In this document: positions 42,111 through 52,823 of the stretch, in pieces | How positions within the stretch are numbered: position 1 is the first letter of the stretch | How the letters are laid out: each line of letters opens with the position of its first letter | NCBI GenBank assembly: GCA_964007475.1 | Contig: OZ023274.1 | Coordinates: forward strand, 50,549,678-50,613,677 | Length of the DNA stretch: 64,000 nucleotides | Reading direction: 5' to 3' | Source: Hybos culiciformis | Taxonomy: Eukaryota > Arthropoda > Insecta > Diptera > Hybotidae | Program-made: the position numbers and the translations under genes | Notes under the pieces: generated by a model | Database searches by the model: none | Told to the model about the DNA's origin: nothing | Seen by the model: the letters and a program-made list of their open reading frames with translations, nothing else

Positions 42111-42571
42111 ATCCGAATTCCTTTTTAAAATACAGCTTAAAAACCCGTTCATATTAAAATATTTTATAACATAAACTAAATAATAATTATGATAATACAT
42201 TTAGTAAACGTCATCCACTGAAAATTCAACTTATATTTTTGAAAATTTTATAAATTATAATAAATAATATTTTTCTCAGTTTGCTTCAAAAGCTTATGTA
42301 GGAAGGATCTATGTTCCTTTACGCAATGCTTTTAAAATTAAAAGGGCAAATTACCTATCTAAATGTCCATATTTTTTAATGGGATTTTCAAAATATATAA
42401 ATATAACTATCTATTATTTAAATAAATTTTTTCCTAAAAGCTAGGTCCCCGAACAGATAAGATCCTTCGAAAATAAAAATTTTCCATATAATAATATCAA
42501 AATAAGGTACAAATTCTCTCTTTTTTTTTAGTTTCCTGGCTAGGTATATAGAGCCATTGTTATTTACATTA

Positions 42572-42976
42572 TGCCTTGTTCAGACAATGAACTCTGATCA
42601 TGATAATCTTACTTTTTGTGATTATCATTCTTTTTTCCATGATTTGCTCATACAAAAAAAGTGTCATCGGAAATCATGATTATCGAAAATCATGAAAAAT
42701 TTCAGGGATGAGTTTATAGTTTTTTACCATCCATGTTACCCATTTCCACTCATTCCTAGTTATTTTTGACTTTTATTTTTGACATATTTTCTTTATTTAC
42801 AAAACAAAAAAAAATTTGAGTATCAAATAATATTTATGTTTTTATTTTGTTTGCTTTCATGTTGTTTACTTTTTTTGTTTTCGTTCATAATCGCGTTCAC
42901 ACACGTTTTCAAAGTATGATTATCTACGCAAATCATGATTACGAAATCATGATTAAGTCGTTGTCTGAACAAGGCA
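42572..42976. mobile_element. MITE, PIF/Harbinger-like, TTA duplication
   Basis: Terminal inverted repeats TGCCTTGTTCAGACAA at both ends, flanked by TTA (42569-42571 and 42977-42979). 405 bp, AT-rich with several inner inverted ATCATGAT motifs. No transposase. A 3-bp TTA duplication is typical of PIF/Harbinger elements. Confidence 0.75.
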
Positions 42977-43190
42977 TTATAGAAGATGAAAAATGTTACT
43001 ATATATGTATATATTTATATTTATGTCTAGCATAAGGAAAATATTATATGTATTAAAATTTTACACAAGAATTAAAATATTTCGTAATTTATATAAAAAA
43101 AAACATAATTTCTTTTCACCAAATATGTAATTTTCTACGAAAACTATTATTTTCAATCCAAAGTAATTTACTTAATAGAAATTCAAGTTA

Positions 43191-43562
43191 TACCTTGTTC
43201 GCACTTCAACATTTATCCGAATAAGTGGAAATTTCCACTTTCTGAAACTACCGTTCGCACTTGAGAAGTGGAAAAAATTTGACAATTCTAGAAAAAACAT
43301 AAATAAAAAAGCAAACAACTTTCTGTTACTTTAAAAAAATTTTAAAATTATAAAATTAAATTTCACTTTTTTTTGTTGGTTTTCATTTTTTTGACATTTT
43401 GACACAAAATAAACGGTGCCAACCGTACCAAATCTATCAAAAAGTAGCTAAAAGGAACTAGCTAAGTGGAAAAAAGAACTGGAAATTAAAATATCCGGAA
43501 AAAATTTTTGTATGATAACATCCACAAAGTTTCCGGAAAAATATTGAAGTGCGAACAAGGTA
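43191..43562. mobile_element. MITE, PIF/Harbinger-like, TTA duplication
   Basis: Terminal inverted repeats TACCTTGTTCGCACTTCAA at both ends, flanked by TTA (43188-43190 and 43563-43565). 372 bp, noncoding. The ends resemble those of 42572-42976 (both have CCTTGTTC), so the two may have been moved by the same transposase family. Confidence 0.78.
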
Positions 43563-43565
43563 TTA

Positions 43566-44620
43566 TAGAGATGCAATCCTTAGTCTTGTGAAGATGAAAT
43601 TATTTATTATCATCCAATAGCATCAACGACTAATGCATTTCAATTATTCTGAACCTTTTCAGTAAAAACCACCAGTTAACTAAAGATAAAAAAAACTCAC
43701 AAAATATCATAAATATGGAAAGCAACTTATTGATGCCCGTTATTTTCAAATCTTAAAATACAAAATTCAAATATGATTATGTGACCATACGTACCACATT
43801 GCGTGGTACAGTCCCACTTTTTAAGCAAGCATCCCACATTGCCATTTGTACCACATTTTGTACCACAATTTTCCCGTCAGCCCACATTTGTACCATATTC
43901 CTTTGGTGAACATTATATATGCGGAGCTCTCAAAAAACACAATTAACAATCGAAACATTAAAAGCTATGCTTATTGTAAAAACCAAGTTTACAAAAGATA
44001 ATGTATCACAATTATAATAATGTATCACTCAAAAATTATATTATTTTAGTCAGATTAATTGTTGAGAATAATATTTTTTTTTTAGTTATTTAAAATAATT
44101 CTTTATTTTTTCTATTTAAAATATTATTATAAAAATTATAAAAATGTAAAATATATATGTTTACGATTTTACACCCGCTGTACCACCTTGACCCAACACA
44201 AATCTGGTCACTTTAAAATATGACCCTCATGTTTAAGAAAAAAAAAACGAAAAAACCCCGTGTACTTTAGAACACTTTTTCTAGAAGACCACACGTGGAA
44301 TAAATAATAGATTTTAGCAATTTTCTGTCCCGACCCCGTATATTGTAATATATTTTTAATTGACAACCAATATGCATTTTCAATTCAAATTATTATTTTG
44401 ATTTTTATATTAAAGTACCAGCATATCTAAAAATAAATATACTTTGTATAAGAATTTAGACATTTTCTTTTATTTTCAATAAAAGAAATTCATTCAAAAA
44501 TTACTTCATAATAAAAATAATACTAACTACATTATGTGCAGTATACACAATTTTTTATGAAATTTTAATTTTTCAATCAATAAATGTAAGAATTTTTAAT
44601 TTTATTATTAAACTAGTCGA
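43566..44620. other. AT-rich intergenic DNA
   Basis: No gene. Repeated GTACCACA words at 43790-43915 and around 44175, ending near TCTGGTCACTTT (about 44200), with GTGACCATACGTACC at about 43780, suggest one more decayed terminal-repeat element of about 430 bp. Not confirmed. Confidence 0.35.
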
Positions 44621-44744
44621 AATACCCGGCTTCGCACTGTAGTCCCGAACTTATATTAATATCAAAACGCGTTAATCCAGATTTCGTGCACTAAAAAAAA
44701 CAGAATTTCAAAATTTGTAAAAAGACACTTCCCCGGTGCCTTAA

Positions 44745-45490
44745 CACATCCAGTCTTCTAAATAGTCGATTCGGGTCCAACGCTATAATATTTTATCGGA
44801 ATATACCTAAATTGCAAAACCGCCTTCTAACGTAGCCCCCCGTCGGTGCCTCAGATCAAAAATATGACCAATCGGGTCTCTAGACTCCTTATTTTCAAAA
44901 TTTCGAAATTTGTTGTATAGCCCCCCAATTGAGCCCTGGGACGGTTGCGGCCTTTCAACATCCAGTTTTTTAAATAGGCTTTTCGGGTCCAACGCTACAA
45001 CATTTTATCGGAATATACCTAAATTGCAAAACCGGCTTCTAAGGTAGCCCCCCGTCGGGGCTTCGGATCGAAATTTCTAGTATCCTATAACCATCTCAGG
45101 TCCCAGTGCTACTTAACTTCAAAATTTCAAAATTTCGAATTTTGTTGTATAGCCCCCCATTTGAGCCCTGGGACAACAGTTGGGGGCCTCTCGACATCCA
45201 GTTTTTTAAATAAGGTTTTCGGGTCCAACGCTTCTATATTTTATTGGAATATACCTAAATTTCAAAACCGGCTTCTAAGGTAGCCCCCCGCCGGGGCCTC
45301 GGATCAAAATTTCTAGTACCCTATAACCATCTCGGGCCCCAATGATACTTAAGTTCAAAATTTCAGCCAAATCGGTTCAGCGGTTTAGGCGTGATTGAGG
45401 ACAGAGAACAGAGAACAGAGAAACAGAGAAACAGAGAAACAGAGAAACAGAGAAACAGAGAAACAGAGAAACAGAGAAACAGAGAATTTT
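44745..45490. repeat. Tandem noncoding repeat with (GAGAAACA)n end
   Basis: Three units of about 235-250 bp, each with TCGGGTCCAACGCT, TATACCTAAATT, GTAGCCCCCCG(T/C)CGG and GTTGTATAGCCCCCC words (near 44765, 44985, 45225). The array ends AAATCGGTTCAGCGGTTTAGGCG and then about eight GAGAAACA units (45405-45487). The preceding CCGGCTTCGCACTG (44625) is a common start of dispersed insect repeats. Confidence 0.75.
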
Positions 45491-45689
45491 CTTTTTTATT
45501 TATTAGATGAAAAATAAATAAACATTTATTTTTGAGGACACAATTCTTATTAACTCGTAAAGTAATTTGTCTGTTTATATATTTCTTTACTATTTTCGAC
45601 ACTCTCATAGACCCACTTTTCGTCATCACAGCGAGCTGAAATTTGACACACAGGTTCATGTCGCGTGACAATTGAAGCTATCAAAATTT

Positions 45690-46000
45690 GAACCGAAAAT
45701 TTCCATGGAAAACCCGGAAAATCGGGAAAATCATTTAAAAATTTGGATTAAGTTCATTATCAACTGGCATCATTACTTTCTCACCGACAATGGGGAAAAC
45801 TTGCAGAAAAAATCGATGAAAATTCATGTAAAACGCTTTTCCGGAGATTTTCTGACCAAGGAGCGTTTTGCAACCTGAGACAAAGTTGTAGAGCGAAATG
45901 AGTTGCATAAAGTCGCTTTTGTAGAAAACTCCATGGAAAACCCGAAAAAACGGGAAAATCATCGGAAAAATTTTCATCGATATGATTAGTCATAAAATTG
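45690..46000. repeat. Two related blocks with CCATGGAAAACCCG
   Basis: CCATGGAAAACCCGGAAAATCGGGAAAATC (45703-) recurs in altered form at about 45931. The sequence between them is noncoding. Overlapping open frames on both strands here are not supported by any recognisable protein. Confidence 0.4.
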
Positions 46001-46046
46001 TTTTAAAACATCTCCATGCAGCACATAATAACAATTTAGTTAACGT

Positions 46047-46353
46047 GAAAAAGGCATAAAATAAAAATTAATTAAAAACGAGTTTTCCAAAAAACTGAGG
46101 CCAGGCCGCATGAAAAAGTAGAAAATAACTTTTTCTTCACACACAGAGGTGGACTCAGATTTTTTGATTGGGACATTTCTCTTGAATATTCTTTCTCTTC
46201 ATGAATCAAATCACTTACGTCGCAATCAAAAAATCTGAGTCCACCCCTGTGTGTGAAGAAAAAGTTATTTTCTACTTTTTCATGCGGCCTGGCCTCAGTT
46301 TTTTGGAAAACTCGTTTTTTAACTTATTTTTATTTTCTGCCTTTTTTTTATTG
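46047..46353. mobile_element. Foldback element, arms about 125 bp
   Basis: Left arm (about 46047-46173) and right arm (about 46230-46353) are near-perfect inverted copies (AACGAGTTTTCCAAAAAACT, GAGGCCAGGCCGCATGAAAA and ACTCAGATTTTTTGATTG all recur inverted) around a loop of about 55 bp. No coding potential and no clear target duplication. Confidence 0.8.
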
Positions 46354-46690
46354 GCATAAAATCTGTACAAACATAAAGGAAGTATAAATAGAGGAACTAG
46401 TCCCATACAAAAAATTCGAATAAAAAAAGTTGAACAAAATTAGATCAGACCCCCAAGCTTTTATTTTTTTTAGAATATAACGCTATAACGAGAGAGCTTT
46501 ATAGCTTTTAAAATATTTTTTTTATAAAGCTTTTAAAAATAAACAAAATATTTCCTTTATTATAATTGTATTTTAATGTTTACTAGTATTTGTTCTCTAT
46601 AAAAAAAAAAATTGGGTTAGATAAATGTAAATAAAAAAATTATTTTTGAAAGCATTAATAAATTCATTTTATTACATGTTTAATTTACAT

Positions 46691-46944
46691 ATCGTCGGTC
46701 TCGTGCATAAATCACGAAACTGTAAATTTGGCCGTTTTGACCTAATATTGTAGAAAAATCATAAAAAACTAAAATTTTAATATGTTCAAAGTTAGAAGTT
46801 GAAAGCTGTCATAAATTATATATACGCAATGACTATTTCTATTTTCCCGAAAATATCAAAACGTACTAAAAAAAAGAAATTTAAATCCAATTTTCTCAAA
46901 ACTATGTTTTTGCAGTTCCGTGATTTTTGCATGAGACCGACGAT
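46691..46944. mobile_element. MITE with ATCGTCGGTCTC ends
   Basis: Inverted ends ATCGTCGGTCTCGTGCATAA and (inverted) ATCGTCGGTCTCATGCAAAA continue to about 32 bp, 254 bp overall, noncoding. A single matching end is present near 40350. Superfamily undetermined. Confidence 0.65.
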
Positions 46945-47872
46945 GTTCACATTATTTTATATCATTGGAATAATGTTTTTTTTTGTTTTTTATTTTGGTT
47001 TCAAAGTATACTTTAACTTTGTAATAATAACCCTTTTAAAAATTTTGAGCCTTTTATTATTAAAAGTGTTAATAACAACTCCAAAAATTTAAATCTATGT
47101 TCATAACATTCGTCTGTTTCGGTGAACCAGAAATCATATTTTTTTGATAATTTTATTGCGTACAAACAGCATTGCATACAGTTTGTTAAAATTCTTTTTT
47201 TTATAAAAATGTTGAGCAAAATAGTTATCAAACATTTTTGTACGAAATCTGGTAATTTCAAACAGATCAAATAAAATATTTCCAAATCATTGTCATAATT
47301 TTTGTGATATAAAAATTGTTCTGATTTCAATTCAAGGACATCATTAGTTTTTTTTTATTTTTTTTTTTTTTTTTATGATTGGGGTCGATAGAAGATAACT
47401 TGTTTAGCCGACTACTTTTTATGGAGCTCTAACTTCATGAATTACTAAATTATTTAAGTGAAGGTCGCGCATTCAAAAAAGTGCGTTTACCTACTTATTA
47501 ATAAATAAAATAAATGAATAAATATTTACTTTATTTTATTCAAATTATTTATACTTATTTTAATTCCGTATCCAAATTGATAAATTTCCAATAATAATAA
47601 AATATTCCGATATAATTTTTTTAATGTCCTTATATTTCAAAATTTAAATAGTTAAAACAAAGTTCATGCAAAATATTTTAATATACACATTTATTTTAAA
47701 GAATGAACTAATTAAACGTAAATTCACGATAAAAATAAAACAATGTCTCCCACTATCGTTTAAGAATATTTTATCCAAAGGAGATAAAATATTATGACAT
47801 ATTATCTCTTTATTAATGTAAAAATTAAATTGCAATATATATATTTATTGATTTGAAATAACTTAAGGCGGG
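46945..47872. other. AT-rich intergenic DNA
   Basis: No gene is supported. Open frames on either strand (for example 46799-47092 and 47013-47330) have low complexity and no recognisable domain. Confidence 0.4.
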
Positions 47873-47875
47873 TAT

Positions 47876-48517
47876 TCAACTGAAGATAAAGTACAAGATA
47901 AATTTTATCTTGAAAAGGAACATTATTGAGTGAGATAAAAATTTACACATGACTGTCTGACTTATGTACTTGACACTTGACATATGATTTAAAAAACAAC
48001 AATAATTATTTAAAAAAAGCATAATAATAAATAAAATCATAATTACTAAATTTAAAAATGGTTGTTTATAAAAAAATTGTATCTTCCAAAAAATCCGCCT
48101 AAAAAAATATATTTTGATAAAAACTATCTAAACAATTTTATTTTTAATTTACTTACCTCCCAACTTTCATCCATTTTATTTAATTAATTTTTTATTGGTA
48201 AATATTATAGAAATTATTTTAGTTTTCTAATTTTTGATGAAAAACAAACTTTAAACAACAAACAACAAACGTCAAATTCTTTTTACACGACCTAATGTCA
48301 AAATTTATCTTGAAAAAAATGTTCAAAACATTCTTTGCAAGATAAATTTTTGAAATAAAATTTATTTGAGTGAAAATATTTCATACAATTTTTACTCAGA
48401 TAAATTTCCATTTATCTTCAGTTGGGTACCGATAAATTAAATTCACTCAGATAAAATTTATCTCAGATAAAATTTTATATGAAAAATTTGATTTTATCTC
48501 CAGTTGAATACCGGCCT
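47876..48517. mobile_element. MITE, PIF/Harbinger-like, TTA duplication
   Basis: Inverted ends AGGCGGGTATTCAACTGAAG and AGGCCGGTATTCAACTGGAG, flanked by TTA (47873-47875 and 48518-48520). 642 bp, noncoding, with repeated GATAAAATTTATCT-like words inside. Confidence 0.75.
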
Positions 48518-48520
48518 TTA

Positions 48521-50322
48521 TGATAAGGATTTTATAAATTTCAATAAAGACGAAGATGCTAGTTTTAAAAAAAAAAATCATAGATGTTATAAATTGATAT
48601 TAGCACACCATAACAATACATAATTTAGACACATATTTTTTCATTTATTCATTTGTTATGATTTTTCGCACAACTACATTCGAATTTTTAGAACTTTGTT
48701 GTAATAAAACTAAACATCCTCAAAATAGAAAAAAATTAATGAGTATTAGAGAAAATAGAAAACCTTTTTTGCTTATACATATGTTTTGGGGGTCTGAAAA
48801 AATAGGAAAAAAAATAAAAACGTTATTTTAAAAAGTTGTTTGACATAGTTACTCTATATTATACTTCCTTTATGGTACAAATCAAAAAAAAATACACATT
48901 TATGCTTTTTACATGAATTATTATGTGCACATATTATATATTGTTTATTATTGTTTTTATTTTTATTATTTATTGCATTATTTAACATAAAATTTAGGGC
49001 GTTCATATAATGTGCAATGTTAGTGAAGTTTTTGTGAATCTAATAATTAATTACGAGAGTTTTTTGTTTATTTTATTAACATTTTATTGTAAATTAGCGT
49101 ATCAATTGAATTAGCGTATTTGAGGTCTGCTACTATGTAATTTATGTTTTTGGTTTGAGTTGACAAAAAAAATTATAGTATAGACTATATAGAATCAATA
49201 ATACTTATTCTCCCATAATTTAACTAAGTGTAAAAAATATATTAAATATTAAACTTTGTACACATTCAATGAACATCGATTTCCAACTTCATTCGAAAAG
49301 AAAGGAGAATAAGGTTTTCGTAGGATTTTTATGTTCGATCGTAATTCATAATAACGAGCCATTATTGTCCAAACTATGCGATGATACACTTAAACGGATT
49401 ATTATCATCAAGATCTAAATCATTTGAAGTCCATTGAGAAGCATATTATAATTTTTTACAGGTCTACAGTTTAAATGAGATTCAGCTTAATGAGACAAAA
49501 AATTTATTGCTGAACTTGATTATTCTATACAATAGGATTACAAACAAACTAATATTGTGGGAAATGATAAATTATAAATTGAAAAATTTACAGTTTACTT
49601 TACACATAATCAATTCTCACTTTAATTTCCAAATCACAAATATGTATATATTATATATTTTTTTTCTTAAAGGATTAAATTAAAAATATAAGGAATATTA
49701 AATAAATAAATGGATGTGGGTACTTGATATTCATTAGAAAATGTCTTTGAACACTCCCAGTTTTCTTTTATTTAATTTTTTTTTTTATCATAATTTTCAA
49801 TTTTAAAGGTGCTTGCGTGATAAAACAAATAATCACGTGAAGCTTATCAAGGATTGAAAAAAAAAAAAAAAGTGGAAATCCAATGTGTAATTTTTTTTTT
49901 TTTCGTTTTAACCAAGGTTGAATCTAACATAAATTGAAAATTATAATATTTTCATTAAATTAAAATTATAGCGTAAAAAAAAAGAAAATAAAAATTTAAA
50001 GAAACTTTAATTTTAAAAAATACATACGTACCTTTTCCTATTATAACATTCATATGTAACAAAGAAAATTTAGGCATGTCTAATTGTTTTTAATGGAGTG
50101 AAAAGCATGCAATTTTCTTTTTTTATTATTAAGCAAAATAAAAAATCTCATAATAAAATAGTTTATTATTATTCTAGGTCTTAGATTTCCAATAATTTTA
50201 TTAGTTAGTTTTTATTAGTTCATCAGGTTCATTAGAAATAATTTAAAAAAAAAAACTATGTATGTACATTAGAGAACCTAAATAAAAAAATATTTCTTTT
50301 CTTTTAAGTTATTATAATAATA
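48521..50322. other. Intergenic DNA upstream of the MINPP1-like gene
   Basis: AT-rich. No gene or repeat boundary is recognised. The last few hundred bases presumably hold the promoter of the MINPP1-like gene, but no convincing core element stands out in this composition. Confidence 0.4.
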
Positions 50323-52230
50323 ATGAATAATCAAGTCTTATTAACAATTTTATTTACAATATTATTGCCAAAATCGTTTGCACAGCAACAACCCCAAATT
50401 CCTGTGGCACAAGATTGTTGTGAAGAATATTGTTATGGAACAGATACCGAAAAACTTCAACATAGACATTTTTCCACACTAAACCAATATGAGTCTGTAA
50501 GAGGAGGAAGCCAGTATAGGATAAATTACAATGTTCCAGGTATTTTTATAACATCACTGTGAATATAATTTCTTATTAAACTTTTAACATATGATTTTAG
50601 GTTGTGTTCCCAAAAAGATTTGGTTCTTAGGAAGACATGATCCAAGATTACCATCTGATCAAACTATAGAAGACTTTCATGATTTAGTAGACCTTCAAGC
50701 CGAAATTAAACAAAATTATGATGAAAGAAAAACAAAACCAGATAGAGGTGCACTTTGTCGAGAAGATAAATTTTCTATTTCTACATGGCATTTTCCTAAT
50801 CATCGAATGAATTCAACTCAACGGAAATTTTTAACACAATCAGTATATAAAATTTAAATAAGTTTGTTCATGTTTTAATAAATTTGTCTTCTTTTTTTTT
50901 TTTGATAGGATAGAGAAGATATTCAACAGATTTCACAAGGACTTGGTTCAAATTTACCTAATCTGCCACTCAATCCTTATGAGCCTCGCAAATTTTTGGT
51001 AACAAATTTCATTTTATTGTAATCGTTCAAGTTAAAAAAAATGATTTCGTTTTTAGTTTCGTCATATAGGTTCCGAACATTTTAACAACACCTACAAAAC
51101 ATTTGCAAATTTTTTATTTAAAGAAGCTGTTGCCGATGCGATCGAACCAGCTAGCGAATCAGAAAGCATTTTAAGCCCACAAATTAAATGTGAAAAATGG
51201 AATGAAAATGTTAGGAAATTAGAAGGCGCAGAATCTGAATTAACGAAGTTTCAAAATTCACCTACGATGCAAAAAACCATTAAAGATATTTCACTTAGAC
51301 TTGGGTAAAAAAATATATGATTTTTTCTAATTCAAATGAATAAAATTGTCCTTGGTGTTTAAATCCTACTTATTTAAATTTTTTTTTAGATTTTTACATT
51401 CATTATCGCTAAAACAAATTGAATTGATGTGGGATATGTGTCGTTACGAACAAGGTTGGGAAAGTAAATTGGGTATTTGGTGTGCTGTAAGTATTTTTGA
51501 ATTGAATTTTTTCAAATGTTATTCATTATTCATTACATTACTAAATCCGAGGGTTTACCTTATTTATATACATTTTCAAGGCTTTCACACCAGCACAAGT
51601 GTCTGTTTTGGAATATGCCGAGGATTTGAAATTTTATCACAAAAATGGTTATGGCAATAGTGAAGTAAATAGTCGTGTTGGATGTGCTGCTGTCAAAGAT
51701 ATGCTAATACACTTAAATAATTCAGTTTCAATGCCACAGTTTATTTTTAATTTCGCTGATTCAGATATTTTGCAATTATTTATAACGGCCATGGGTATTA
51801 CAAAAGATGATGTTCCTCTAAAGGCAGATAATATAAATGACAAAAGACAGTGGAAGACAAGTACACTAACACCGTTTGCAGCTAATTTAGCAGCAGTTTC
51901 TTATACGTGAGTATGATAGTTATTTATTTTAAAAAACTCCAAATTTTTTAATAAATTTTTTGTCTATTCAATTTCAAAGCTATATAAAATTAATAAAATT
52001 TATATAAATTAATTGCTTTTTATTACAGTTGTGAAGATGAACTTAAGGTGATGTTCTTTTTGAATGAAATACCTGTAAACTTTGAATGGTGTAAAGTAGG
52101 CCTTTGCAGATGGGGAGATGTAATGATACGTTACGAAAAATTCTTACATGACGATTGTGATTCCATCTGTAGATCTCATCTGCAGATCTCATCTGCAGAG
52201 TTCATGTTCAAAAATGCAAATATCACTTAA
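50323..52230 (+). CDS. Multiple inositol polyphosphate phosphatase 1-like, seven exons
   Basis: Exons by eye: 50323-50539, 50601-50842, 50909-50998, 51057-51304, 51390-51486, 51581-51906 and 52029-52230. Phases agree and give 473 residues, the usual size for MINPP1, a secreted/ER-lumen histidine phosphatase that removes phosphates from InsP6 and related molecules. Residues 1-20 form a signal peptide (LLTILFTILLPKSFAQ). The family core is clear: VPGCVPKKIWFLGRH near 70-85, a Cys-rich N-terminus, and the LEYAEDL...GYG and LTPFAANLA blocks. However, the catalytic RHGxRxP reads RHDPRLP (84-90), and the acid/base HAE motif in FAHAE reads FADSD (356-360). The fold is therefore probably kept while normal catalysis is doubtful. 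There is no ER-retention signal at the C-terminus. It is likely an insect paralogue or pseudo-enzyme rather than the main MINPP1. Confidence 0.85.
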
Positions 52231-52823
52231 TTTAATTATGTTGTCGAGTATTTATTACTTAATATTTTAAAAATTTTAAATTGTAATTTAGTATAGAAAT
52301 AAATAATTTATTAAAAAAGATTATTTAGTTACTAAGTATTGTGCGAAGACTACATTTACTTACATTTACTTTACGCATCCACAGCACATTTTTGGATTAA
52401 ATTAATATAGATTCAACTTTTAAAACCATATAGTTATAAATTTTACTTCTTTCTCATTACAAGAAAAACTGTTATTAACATTTTTTTTTATATAAATACA
52501 TAATATGATTCTTCATTTTAAGGAAAATTCAAAAATTTAAGACGTTACATAAATATTTTCTAAAATTGGAATATAAAACAAATATTTGTTTTCATAATTT
52601 AATAAACTACAATTTTTATAAATAATTTTTAATAAATTGAATAAAAAAAAAAAATTAACTGAAAAATTATAAGTCTCTCAGTTTTTATTATTTAATTTGA
52701 AAATTACTTTCTTTTCGATTTGGTGATCTTAGATCAAAATGCATAAGGACAAAATATAAAATGAATTCAAATTTAAATTTACATTTCATGTAATGATAAG
52801 TAGATGCTTGGTATTAAATACAT
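52231..52823. other. Convergent 3' spacer between MINPP1-like and MTCH2
   Basis: AT-rich, holding both 3' untranslated regions. AATAAATAAT near 52300 (plus) is a possible polyadenylation signal. No other feature. Confidence 0.4.

Noticed and set aside
45363..45671. 102-codon minus-strand frame with LFLCFSVS repeats
   Set aside because: Translation of the GAGAAACA microsatellite.
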